Part shown: piece by piece, positions 41,933-50,639 of the stretch
Layout: every line of letters begins with the position of its first letter
How positions within the stretch are numbered: position 1 is the stretch's first letter
NCBI RefSeq assembly: GCF_036850765.1
Contig: NC_089492.1
Coordinates: forward strand, 98,723,022 to 98,787,021
DNA length: 64,000 nucleotides
DNA from: Saccopteryx bilineata
Taxonomy: Eukaryota; Chordata; Mammalia; Chiroptera; Emballonuridae
Direction of reading: 5' to 3'
Notes under the pieces: model-generated
Databases searched by the model: none
What the model saw: the letters and a program-made list of their open reading frames with translations, nothing else
Told to the model about the DNA's origin: nothing
Program-made: the position numbers and the translations under genes

Positions 41933-42705
41933 TAAATCCAAAAACAGATAGAATAAAGGGAAAAATTGAACAACAACAAAAAGATAAAACAAGTAGAAAA
42001 TAACCAGAAAGATGTTAGGTTTTGACCCATACGAATAATCTAATAATCAGATTAAAAGACAGAGCTTGTCATTAGATAAAATACTGAGATATAAGTATAT
42101 GCTGTCTACAAGAACCACACTTTAAATATAAAGATATGCATAGGTTAAAAGAAAAAGGATAGCAAAAGATATACCATACAAACACTAATAAAAATGTAGT
42201 AGCTACATTAAAATCAGACAAAGTAGACCTATATACAATAAATATTATCAAGGTCAAAAAAAGATGCTCCTTAATGATAAAAGAGGGTAATTCACCAAGA
42301 AGACATAATAATCCTAAATTTTAAAGCACCTAACAAATAAATGAGAATTTACAAATATACAAGGCAAAAACTGATAGAACTGAAGGGAGAAATAGATAAA
42401 TCCACAATAACAATTGAAGGGTATAATTAAGTAAAAAACCAGTAAGGATATAAAAGATTTAAACATAACATAACTTGACCTAATTTAATTTATAGGACAC
42501 TCTACCCAAAGATTGCAGAATTCACAATCTTTTCAAGTGCATATGAAACATCAAAAGACAGACAATTTGGGGGACATAAAACAAATCTCAACAAATTTAA
42601 AAGACTCAAAATTATACAAAGTGTGTTCGCTGACCAAAATGAGGTTAAACTAGAAGTAATAAAGACCAACCTGAAAAATCCTAAAATATTTGAAAAGTAA
42701 ATGCC
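41933..42705 (+). repeat. L1M/HAL1-type LINE, second part
   Basis: AAAAGACAGAGCTTGTCATT, TATATGCTGTCTACAAGAAC, ATACCATACAAACACTAATA, CAAGAAGACATAATAATCCT and GATAGAACTGAAGGGAGAAA are in L1 ORF2-like order. Reading frames are destroyed. Confidence 0.82.
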
Positions 42706-42819
42706 TGATGGAAGTATTTACTATGTTGTTGCTATTTGTTATGAGATATAAGCCTCTTCTCTACCGCCTCACAAAAATCCTTAGTAAAATCGGTATAGCT
42801 TACTAATACTTTAGTCCAG

Positions 42820-43020
42820 GGGGTGGCAACTTATGGCCCACAGAACAAATCTGGCCCTTGGCCAATTTCTATCTGGCCTGTAAACTAAAAAATGGCTTTT
42901 ACAATTGTAAAGGATTATAAAGAAGGAGAAAAGATGGAGGAGGAAAAGAAAGAGGAGGAAGAGGAGGAAGAGAAGGAAGAAGAGGAACAGCAGCAGCCTA
43001 AAACTCTAAAATATTTGCCC
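42820..43020. repeat. hAT-Charlie-type MITE with GGA repeat
   Basis: CCAGGGGGTGGCAACTTATG, GGCCCACAGAACAAATCTGG and CTAAAATATTTGCCC are terminal parts of a hAT MITE. The interior is replaced by a purine-rich (GGA)n at 42925-42985. Confidence 0.6.
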
Positions 43021-43029
43021 ACTGCTTCC

Positions 43030-43361
43030 TTTAAGCTTATAAAATGAGTTGGTGTTTCTGCCTCTATTTTCTGAAAAAGTTTATGACACATTGGTATTAT
43101 TTTTTTCTTTGATTGTTCACTAGAGAAGCCTGGTGTGTAGGGTTTTCTTTATGAGAAGGTTCTAAATTATAAATGCAAATTCTTCACCAGATATAGAGCT
43201 ATTTAGGTTTTGTATTTTTTGTCAGCTTTGGTAATTCATCCATTTGTTTCATCTGGTATCATTCTTCTTCTATTTGAAGAATTTTCTTTAACATTTCATA
43301 TAGTGCGTTTCACAAGTGTTGAGTTCTCTCAGCTTTTGTTTTTTTGAAAATGACTTTATAA
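43030..43361 (-). repeat. L1M LINE (minus), first part
   Basis: TTCACTAGAGAAGCCTGGTG through GTTGAGTTCTCTCAGCTTTT and GAAAATGACTTTATA follow the reverse strand of an L1M 3' region. It resumes at about 43760. Confidence 0.65.
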
Positions 43362-43759
43362 GTAGTCCCTGGGTTATGAACAAGATAGGTTCTGTAGGTT
43401 TGTTGAACTTGTATATAAGTTGGAACAGATGTTTGTCTTAATATAGCATTTATTTTTACTTTTCTGTCCATATAAATACTTAAACATTTCCATACCTATA
43501 GAACAGTGGTTCTCAACCTGTGGGTCGCGACCCCAGTGGGGTCGCCTAAAGCCATCGGAAAATACATACTGCATATCAGGTATTTATATTCCGAATCATA
43601 ACTGTAGCAAAATTATAGTTATGAAGTAGCCACCAAAATTATTTTTTGGTTTGGGGTCACCACAACATGAGGAACTGTATTGCGGGGTCACGGCATTAGA
43701 AAGGTTGAGAACCACTGCTATAGAACTTATCTCATTTGTAATCCCAAGGACTGCCTGTC
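43362..43759. mobile_element. Unassigned TIR DNA-transposon MITE, split by a SPIN-like element
   Basis: AGTCCCTGGGTTATGAAC at about 43366 and GTAATCCCAAGGACT at about 43739-43753 are imperfect inverted repeats of each other. They lie at the two breakpoints of the surrounding L1M. The interior (about 180 bp once the SPIN-like insert is removed) includes AACTTGTATATAAGTTGGAA. Family not recognised; Tc1/mariner or hAT type. Confidence 0.5.
43504..43717. mobile_element. SPIN-like nonautonomous hAT element with 8-bp duplication
   Basis: 214 bp with inverted termini CAGTGGTTCTCAACCTGTGG and its near complement ending GGTTGAGAACCACTG, with GGTCGCGACCCC inside. Perfect 8-bp duplications CTATAGAA flank it at 43496-43503 and 43718-43725, the hAT signature. 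Termini and interior resemble, from memory, the SPIN (SPACE INVADERS) family. Confidence 0.9.
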
Positions 43760-44424
43760 TCATTTTAAAGATATTTTATTGCTGGATATAGAATTCTAGG
43801 TTGACATCTTTTTTTTTCTTATAGAACTTTAAAGATACCATTCTCTTGTCTTCTGGCTTTCCTAGTTTCTGAGAAGTCAGTGTTCATTCTTTGTTTTCTG
43901 TATATAATGTGTCTTTTTCTTCTGGTTGCTTTTATAATTTCTCTTCATTATTAGATTGTTATCAATTTGATATTCTATAACTTAGTGTGGTTTTCTTTGT
44001 GTTTATCCAGCTTGGAGTTTGTTGAGATATTTGAGTTTATAGATTCCATCAAATCTAAATTTTTCAGACATTATTTTCCAATATATTTCTGCCACATTCA
44101 CTTTTATTTCTTTCTGAAACTCTAATTACATGTTTATTAGACTGCTGATATTATCCCACAGGTCACTGAGTTTCTAGGGGCTGCAGTTTGAATAGTTACT
44201 ATGTTTTCACATTCATAGATATTTTTTTCTGCAGTGTCTAATCGATGTGCTGTTGAGTTCATTTGGTGGATTTTTCTCTGAATATTGTATTTTTCAGTTC
44301 TAAAACAATATAACACTTCAGTTTTTTGTATATTTTATATTTCTCTTTTCATTACATTCATATTTTCCTTTAAATCCCTGAATATCTTCATAATAGCTTT
44401 TTAAAAGTCTTTGTACAATATGTC
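43760..44424 (-). repeat. L1M LINE (minus), second part
   Basis: TGGATATAGAATTCTAGGTT, CATTCTCTTGTCTTCTGGCT, ATTTCTGCCACATTC and ACATGTTTATTAGACTGCTG follow the reverse L1M 3' region. Interrupted at 44425 by a Rhin-1-like SINE. Confidence 0.85.
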
Positions 44425-44834
44425 AGCCCTGGCTGGTTGGCTCAGCAGTAGAGCGTCGGCCTGGCATGCGGGGGACCCGGGTTTGATTCCCAGCCAGGGC
44501 ACATAGGAGAGGCGCCCATTTGCTTCTCCACCCCGCCCCCCTCCTTCCTCTCTGTCTCTCTCTTCCCCCCCCCTGCAGCCAAGGCTGCATTGGAGCAAAG
44601 ATGGCCCGGGCGCTGGGGATGGCTCCTTGGCCTCTGCCCCAGGCACTAGAGTAGCTCTGGTCGCGGCAGAGCAACTCCCCGGAGGGGCAGAGCATCGCCC
44701 CCTGGTGGGCAGAGCGTGGCCCCTGGTGGGCGTGCCGGGTGGATCCCGGTCGGGCGCATGCGGGAGTCTGTCTGACTGTCTCTCCTCGTTTCCAGCTTCA
44801 GAAAAATACAAAAATAAATAAATAAATAAATAAA
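44425..44834 (+). mobile_element. Rhin-1-like SINE
   Basis: Head GCCCTGGCTGGTTGGCTCAG, B box GGTTTGATTCC, CCATTTGCTTCTCCACC, CATTGGAGCAAAGATGGCCC, a CTCF-like GCATCGCCCCCTGGTGGGCA at 44692-44711 plus a second GGCCCCTGGTGGGCG, the GGATCCCGGTCGGGCGCATG module, and a (TAAA)n tail. L1M GTCTTTGTA is duplicated on both sides (44407-44415 and 44835-44843). Confidence 0.95.
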
Positions 44835-45085
44835 TGTCTTTGTATGTTAACTCAATAATCTCTGCCATTTATGGATCTGGTTTGTAAAATTGATTCTCCT
44901 CTGCTTATGATTCAGGTTTTCCTCCTTCTTAACATGCCTAGTAGTTTTTGATTGGGTGACTGTTACATTGTTGAATGTCTGAATTTTGTTGTCTTCTCTG
45001 GAGAGTGTTGAGATGAGGGGAGGATCAGATAGCTGAGTTACTTACAGATAAGCTAAATGTTTTCATTGCTTGTTTTTGTGTTTTG
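44835..45085 (-). repeat. L1M LINE (minus), third part
   Basis: CTCAATAATCTCTGCCATTT, TTGATTGGGTGACTGTTACA and GAATGTCTGAATTTTG continue the L1M after the SINE. Confidence 0.75.
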
Positions 45086-45089
45086 TTAG

Positions 45090-45320
45090 GGTGGCGCAGG
45101 TTGGGTAAAATTTCCCCTCACCCCACCACCCAGATATTCGGCCACTGCAAATATTTCTGGTTGCCACAACCAGGAGGGTGCTACTTGCGTCTAATGATTA
45201 GAGACCAAGAATGCTACTCAATATCCCATATTGCACAGGAAAGCCCCCCTCCCAAAAAGAATTGTTCTTCCCCAAAAGTATCAACTGTGTCAAGGTTGAA
45301 AAACCCTTGTCCAGAATACA
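45090..45320. repeat. hAT-Charlie-type MITE inside L1M
   Basis: ATATTTCTGGTTGCCACAAC, GGGTGCTACTTGCGTCTAAT, ATTGCACAGGAAAGCCCCCC and TCAAGGTTGAAAAACCCTTG follow a common mammalian hAT MITE. One end is degraded. Confidence 0.65.
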
Positions 45321-45375
45321 TTGACCCTAGGGCTGGTGTTACCTTACTGCTAGTATATTTACTCAATGCCCCAGA

Positions 45376-45705
45376 TACTTAATACTGTCTCTCCACTCTC
45401 CAGTCTGGCTTGCTGGAACACGAACATCTCCCAACCTAATGTGAGCTCTTGAAATTGCTCAGCATATAGCTTCCTGGTAGCTGTTTTCCCAGTAGTTTCC
45501 CCTTGCTTGGATTAGTGTAGTTTTACCTCATACATGAAGAGCTTAGTATCCAGGAAAAATTCAAGGGAACCCATGCAAATTGCTAGAGGTCTTTCTCTGC
45601 ATAGTGTTTTCCTCTCTAGTACTGTGTCACACAAATTCTAGCTACCTGAGCCTTTCTGACCCCTAATCTCTGACATTTCAATTAAATGAGATCTCCATGC
45701 TCTGT
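45376..45705 (-). repeat. L1M LINE (minus), fourth part
   Basis: TGTGAGCTCTTGAAATTGCT, CAGCATATAGCTTCCTGG, TTTTCCCAGTAGTTTCCCC and TTTCTGACCCCT resemble a further part of the same reverse L1M. Confidence 0.5.
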
Positions 45706-46255
45706 CTGGGTTGCCCCTTCCCTGTGGTTGGTCTATAAAGTGCTTCCAGGCAGAAAGCTTGGGTCATCGATAAGTTCTCCCTCTGTCTCTCCCATTTCTT
45801 CAGGTCTTGCAAGCCAAGGCACTGTCTTTGTTTCTGACTATCTTTTCAGGAATGTTGGTATAGTGAACAGCCTTGACAGACAGAGATAGTGTCTTTCTCT
45901 CTCTGGAGCAAAGGGCAGGTTTTTGTACTGTCCAGTGTTATTAAAGATAAGGTCTCCCTGCAGGGCAAAGATCAAGTTGGCTTACTCCCCATTGTAAATC
46001 ATTCTGGCTCCTTAAGCTCAGGGCTCCTGTTCTGTAATATAACCCACTGCATGTGATGTGTCACCTGGACCTCTTCACATTGCCCCATAAGAACTGGGAC
46101 CTTAGGAACTGGGGCAGATGCTGAGACTCTGATCATTGCTATCACTGAGAGTAATAAATTCCTTTGCCTGTGACCTACAAGACTTATGTTTTCTTCCAGC
46201 ATCCATGAAACAGTATCAAGATAATTTGTTAACTGGTTAAGTAAGGTAAAGTCTC
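45706..46255. other. Intergenic DNA with a possible LTR remnant
   Basis: The 46.02-46.20 kb part (TGATGTGTCACCTGGACC then AGTAATAAATTCCTTTGCC) looks like a decayed LTR with an AATAAA, but I cannot assign a family. The remainder is unique. Confidence 0.3.
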
Positions 46256-46394
46256 AGGCTCCTTCACAGTTCTTGACACACCTATTTTGTACTAAGCCCT
46301 ATGCTAGGTTCCAAATATAAGAACTGGACCACACACCAGAAAAGACATAATCTGCTCTTCTGCAATCTATAGTTTAGTGAGAGACAAATATTTT
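46256..46394 (-). repeat. L2 LINE (minus), first part
   Basis: CTATTTTGTACTAAGCCCTA, TGCTAGGTTCC and CTGCAATCTATAGTTTAGTG are reverse L2 3' sequence. The copy continues through four later insertions to about 48210. Confidence 0.7.
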
Positions 46395-46409
46395 AAAAGA
46401 CAAATGCGA

Positions 46410-46775
46410 GGCCCTGGCCGGTTTGCTCAGTGGTAGAGCGTCGGCCTGGCGTGTAGAAGTCCTGGGTTCGATTCCCGGCCAGGGCACACAGGAGAAGCGC
46501 CCATTTGCTTCTCCATCCCTCCCCCTCTCCCCCTCTCCTTCCTCTCTGTCTCTCTCTTCCCCTCCCGCAGCTGAGGCTCCATTGGAGCAAAGATGGCCCA
46601 GGCGCTGGGAATGGCTTCTTGGCCTCTGCCCCAGGCGCTAGAGTGGCTCTGGTCGCGGCAGAGCGACGCCCCCTGGTGGGCGTGCCGGGTGGATCCCGGT
46701 CGGGCGCATGCGGGAATCTGTCTGACCGTCTCTCCCGGTTTCTAGCTTCAGAAAAATACAAAAATAAAATAAAAT
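46410..46775 (+). mobile_element. Rhin-1-like SINE with target duplication
   Basis: Head GGCCCTGGCCGGTTTGCTCA, B box GGTTCGATTCC, CATTGGAGCAAAGATGGCCC, CTCF-like GCGACGCCCCCTGGTGGGCG (46663-46682), GGATCCCGGTCGGGCGCATG, and a TTCAGAAAAATACAAAAATA tail. Duplications AAAAGACAAATGCGA (46395-46409) and AAAAGACAAACGCGA (46776-46790) differ by one base. Shorter middle than the 44425 copy. Confidence 0.96.
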
Positions 46776-46790
46776 AAAAGACAAACGCGA

Positions 46791-47112
46791 TTTTTAAATA
46801 GCAACAAGTATTTAGAAAGAAATGAGGAAATTACAAGAAAATGACAAGGGGGACGATTTTAGATTAAGTGGTGAGGGAAGGCCTTTCTGAACAGGAGACA
46901 TATAGACTGAGCCTAAAGGATGAGAAAAAAGAAATAGGAAGAGCAAGGGAAAGATCTTTCCAGGCAGAAGAAATACCATCTACAAAGCTTCGGAGGCAGA
47001 AAAGAGCTTGAGCCATTGGGAGAATTAAAAGACAACCCAGTTAAAGCACAGTGAGCACAGTCATGGTGGTGCTTGGTGAGGATGGAAAAATAGGCAAGGT
47101 CGAAATTAGAGG
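46791..47112 (-). repeat. L2 LINE (minus), second part
   Basis: GGTGAGGGAAGGCCTTTCTG, GACTGAGCCTAAAGGATGAG, AGATCTTTCCAGGCAGAAGA and ACAGTGAGCACAGTCATGG follow reverse L2 order after the SINE. Confidence 0.8.
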
Positions 47113-47290
47113 TTCTCAACCCTGGCTATACTTTTACATCTACTCCAATAACTTATTAAAAATCAGTGCCCTAATCCCCATCCCAGACCAGTTAAATCAG
47201 CACGCTTAAGAGTGGAGCTCAAACACTGATCATTTTTAAAATATTTCAGGTCATTCTAATATAAGACTGGGGTTGTGGACCATTGGTCTT
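47113..47290. repeat. hAT-Charlie MITE inside L2
   Basis: GGTTCTCAACCCTGGCTATA, CCCATCCCAGACCAGTTAAA and ATCATTTTTAAAATATTTCA follow a mammalian hAT MITE. Confidence 0.65.
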
Positions 47291-47300
47291 GAATCTGGAG

Positions 47301-47303
<3 letters not shown>

Positions 47304-47351
<48 letters not shown>

Positions 47352-47690
47352 ACAGAGAGACAGAGAGAGGGACAGGCAGGCAGGAAGGGAGAAAGATAAT
47401 AAGCATCAATTCTTTGTTGCGGCTCCTTAGTCTCCTTAGTTGTTGATTACTTTCTCATATGTGCCTCAACCGGGAGGGCTACAACAGAGCAAGTGACCCC
47501 TTGCTCAAGCCAGTGACTTTGGGCTCAAGCCAGCAACCATGGAGTTATGTCTATGATCCCACACTCAAGCCAGCAACCCTGTGCTCAAGCCGATGAGCCC
47601 ATGCTCAAGCCTGTGTCCTCAGAGTTTCAAACCTGGGTCTTCCACAACCCAGCCCGACGCTCTATCCACTGCGGCACCCCCTGATCAGGC
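47304..47690 (-). mobile_element. Long tRNA-derived bat SINE (minus) with (GT)n tail
   Basis: Begins with a GT repeat (47304-47350), the complement of a CA tail, then GAGAGGGACAGGCAGG, TACTTTCTCATATGTGCCTC, repeated modules of the type CTCAAGCCAGCAACC, TTTCAAACCTGGGTCTTCC and an end GGCACCCCCTGATCAGGC. AATCTGGAGAT and AACCTGGAGAT flank it. Confidence 0.88.
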
Positions 47691-47691
47691 A

Positions 47692-47803
47692 AACCTGGAG
47701 ATCTTTGCAGAAGTTTGCACTTCGAATCTTGAGGAGTTTGGTTTTGAATCAACATGTAATAAAAAGTCATTGAAGGGATTTAAGCATAGAAAAGACATTT
47801 GTT
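47692..47803 (-). repeat. L2 LINE (minus), third part
   Basis: GAGGAGTTTGGTTTTGAATC, AGTCATTGAAGGGATTTAAG and CATAGAAAAGACATTTG are the reverse L2 segment ending in TTTTAAGCAGGG-type sequence. Confidence 0.8.
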
Positions 47804-47817
47804 TTGATTTATTTTTA

Positions 47818-48031
47818 TAATTTATATTTTTTTAATTTTTTTAATATTTATAATTTATTTTAGAAAGGAGAGAGAGAGGGAGAGAGAGAGAGAAACAGAG
47901 AGAGAGAAGGGGGGGGAGCAGGAAGCATCAACTCCCATATGTGCCTTGACCAGGGAAGCCCAGGGTTTCGAACCGGCGACCTCAGCATCTCCAGGTCAAC
48001 ACTTTATCCACCGCGCCACCACAGGTCAGGC
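47818..48031 (-). mobile_element. tRNA-derived bat SINE (minus)
   Basis: AT-rich start, long GA body, GAGCAGGAAGCATCAACTCC, GCCTTGACCAGGGAAGCCCA, TTTCGAACCGGCGACCTCAG and an end CCACCACAGGTCAGGC. Perfect duplication TTGATTTATTTTTA (47804-47817 and 48033-48046). Confidence 0.93.
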
Positions 48032-48046
48032 TTGATTTATTTTTAA

Positions 48047-48215
48047 AGACTCTCTTTGGCAGCTATGAGAAGAATGGACTAGAGAAGGTCAGTTGTGGGA
48101 TCAAGGAGAAAAATTGGGACGTTACTGAAATTGTCCATGTAAGAGATAATGGAGGCTTGGATTAGAGTGCAGTCACAGAATATTGGGAATACTGAGGACC
48201 GACGATGGGTGAGTA
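48047..48215 (-). repeat. L2 LINE (minus), fourth part
   Basis: CTCTTTGGCAGCTATGAGAA, GAATGGACTAGAGAAGG and AGATAATGGAGGCTTGGATT continue the L2 after the SINE. Confidence 0.8.
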
Positions 48216-48399
48216 GAATGAGGCCAGATCATGAGTGCTCTGCCCCAGGCCCTTGGATGCTGCTCCTTCTGCCTGGAAAGCTCTTTCCCTTGCTCATCCT
48301 ATATCTGTTTTTTTTTTCACATCCTTCAGATTAAAAATAAAATATCAGATTAAGGAAATTAAACTTTATCCTGTGGGTATTGAAGGAGAATATTTAAAA

Positions 48400-48640
48400 A
48401 TCATGACTTTGGATTACATCCAGATACATATAACAAAAAATCATGACTTGAGACTTGAACAAACAAAAGTTTACTTTTCTCATATAAACAAGAAATAGAG
48501 AAGCAGAAGCATTTGTTCAGCTGTTCAGTGAGGTCAGGAGCAACAGCTTGGTTTTTCCCTCATAGTTGCAAAATGGCTGCTGGTGCTCCTTTGTAACCAC
48601 ATTTGAGGCAATAAGGAAGAAGAATGAGTGGCCTAGCCAG
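48400..48640 (+). repeat. L1M-like 3' UTR fragment
   Basis: CAAACAAAAGTTTACTTTTC, GTGAGGTCAGGAGCAACAGC and TAGTTGCAAAATGGCTGCTG resemble an L1M 3' UTR type. It resumes at about 48820-48930, beyond a SINE. Confidence 0.5.
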
Positions 48641-48654
48641 CACACACACTCTCT

Positions 48655-48817
48655 CTCATTGGTTTGAGAGAGAGAGGAAGGAAGAGAGAAAAAGAAACAT
48701 CAATTTGTTGTCCCACTTATTTATGCATTAATTCTTATATGTGCTCTGGCCAGGGATCAAACCCTCAGCCTTGGCATATTGGGACAACACTCTAACCAGC
48801 TGAGCAAGCCAGGGCTA
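48655..48817 (-). mobile_element. tRNA-derived bat SINE (VES/MEG type, minus)
   Basis: GA-rich body, CATCAATTTGTTGTCCCACT, TATGTGCTCTGGCCAGGGAT, CAAACCCTCAGCCTTGGC and an end CTGAGCAAGCCAGGGCT. Confidence 0.85.
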
Positions 48818-48950
48818 CAGATGTCTCTTTTAACAGGAAATGTCAAATACCACTTGCACTTATTTTTACTGGTCATAACCATGACTCCCTTCCCTAAAGG
48901 GAGAGTAGGAAATAAAAGAGGTTAACTTTTTCCAGATATTATCATACAAG

Positions 48951-49185
48951 CCTGACCAGGCGGTGGCACGGAGGATAGAGCGTCAGACTGGGATGCTGAG
49001 GACCCAGGTTCGAGACCCCCGAGGTCGCCAGCTTGAGCGCGGGCTCATTTGGTTTGAGCAAAGCTCACAAGCTTGGACCCAAGGTCGCTGGTTTAAGCAA
49101 GGGGTCACTCGGTCTGCTGAAAGCCCGCGGTCAAGGCACATATGAGAAAGCAATCAATGAACAACTAAGGTGTTGCAATGCGCAA
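48951..49185 (+). mobile_element. Tailless bat SINE with an 18-bp perfect duplication
   Basis: Head CCTGACCAGGCGGTGGCACG, B box GGTTCGAGACC, modules GGTCGCCAGCTTGAGCGCGG and GACCCAAGGTCGCTGG, CCGCGGTCAAGGCACATATG and an abrupt end at GTTGCAATGCGCAA. The CT-rich 3' region and A-rich tail are absent. Yet CAGATATTATCATACAAG occurs perfectly on both sides (48933-48950 and 49186-49203). Confidence 0.95.
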
Positions 49186-49529
49186 CAGATATTATCATAC
49201 AAGACATGCAAGAACTGCTGGAGTTCTTACGCTAGGGAATATCATCAAAGAGGTGTTTGGGCAAAGTGTAGCCTGGGTGCAATGGAAAAGAACTAAAAAG
49301 GGAGATGAGTTAAGAGTCCATTGCTGTCAGTCAGTGTGATGAAGATATGGATTACAGTGAAGACAGCAGAAATCATAAAGGGCTTAATTAAAGGGCATGT
49401 CTACTCACAGCTATTGGCGTAGATATGTGTTTCTGTGCTTTCACATAAATGTGCATCATTTCTTTCACAGAGAAGTTTATGTAAATAGATGCAAATTTCT
49501 GTATATTATCTTTGTTTTTCTCTGTGTCC

Positions 49530-49629
49530 ATGACTGTGTCATTTATCCATTCATTCAGCAAATACTGAGCCCCAACTTTGTTCAAAGCAATGTGCCAAGC
49601 ACTATGGGGGAACATGAACATGAATCAAG
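49530..49629 (-). repeat. L2 LINE 3' end (minus), split by Rhin-1
   Basis: CATTCATTCAGCAAATACTG, GTGCCAAGCACTATGGGG, and the continuation GAGGAGCTTACAGACTAG at 50061 form one reverse L2 interrupted by the SINE at 49646. Confidence 0.75.
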
Positions 49630-49645
49630 CACAAAACCTATTCTT

Positions 49646-50044
49646 TTTTCTTTTTTTTTTTTTCCTGTATTTTTCTGAAGCCGGAAACAGGGAGAGACAG
49701 TCAGACAGACTCCCGCATGTGCCCAACCGGGATCCACCCGGCATGCCCACCAGGGAGCGACGCTCTGCCCACCAGGGGGCGATGCTCTGCCCCTCCGGGG
49801 CGTCGCTCTGTTGCGACCAGAGCCACTCTAGCGCCTGGGGCAAAGGCCGAGGAGCCATCCCCAGCGCCCGGGCCATCTTTGCTCCAGTGGAGCCTCGGCT
49901 GCGGGAGGGGAAGAGAGAGACAGAGAGGAAGGAGAGGGGGAGGGGTGGAGAAGCAGATGGGCACTTCTCCTGTGTGCCCTGGCCGGGAATCGAACCCGGG
50001 ACTTCTACACGCCAGGCCCTTCCACTGAGCCAACCGGCCAGGGC
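49646..50044 (-). mobile_element. Rhin-1-like SINE (minus) with target duplication
   Basis: T tail, CTGAAGCCGGAAACAGGGAG, CCCACCAGGGAGCGA (49746-49760) and CTCF-like CCCACCAGGGGGCGATG (49778-49794), CATCTTTGCTCCAGTGGAGC, CGGGAATCGAACCCGGGACT (B-box complement) and an end CCAACCGGCCAGGGC. Perfect duplication CACAAAACCTATTCTT at 49630-49645 and 50045-50060. Confidence 0.97.
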
Positions 50045-50060
50045 CACAAAACCTATTCTT

Positions 50061-50430
50061 GAGGAGCTTACAGACTAGAAATGGAGAGCTTTCCATTACG
50101 CAATGCCAATAGCTGTCCTCAAATAGCTAAAATGCAAGTAAGTAAAATGATAAGTAGCATTAAGTTATAAAAGTTCAGAAGACTTTATTACCTTAGTGGG
50201 ATAAATAAGAGAGAAGATGGCACTTGAAGAATTAATAGTATGGGAAAAGGAACATAGGCAGAGGAAAAGTGACAATAGAGAATTGTTAGCTAATTGGCTT
50301 TAAAGGTTGATGAAAAATAATTCTGAAACAAAGCTGACCTAAAGAATTTGCATTTTATTTTGTAGACTACCAATTACTGATTGGACACCTACCAAGGGTG
50401 AGGTATACTGTGCTAGGTCCTGAATTTCTA
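50061..50430. other. Intergenic DNA with L2 fragments
   Basis: Reverse L2 3' sequence at about 50061-50110 and 50370-50430 (TTGGACACCTACCAAGGGTG, ACTGTGCTAGGTCCTG); unique DNA between. Confidence 0.5.
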
Positions 50431-50587
50431 CATGTGATTGTGTGTCTGTATTTCTATATGTGTATGCTTATTTTGCGAACACATGTATGTTTCATTGTGT
50501 GTTCACAGCTGTGTCTGTTTTAATAGTCAATTTCTTTGTGAGTACATTTATATATATATTAGTATATACTCTATGTACCTATATGTT

Positions 50588-50605
50588 GACAGCAGGTGGC
50601 GCCAC
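50588..50605. promoter_or_regulatory. CTCF-like motif
   Basis: GACAGCAGGTGGCGCCAC is a good match to the CTCF core in unique DNA. Binding is inferred. Confidence 0.5.
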
Positions 50606-50639
50606 AAAATCATAACTAGCAAGACAATTTTGCTTCTTC

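Noticed and set aside
49578..50078. 166-codon frame, and similar 120-155-codon frames at 44401, 59703 and 61708
   Set aside because: These are translations of Rhin-1 SINEs in either strand, sharing the same peptide phrases.
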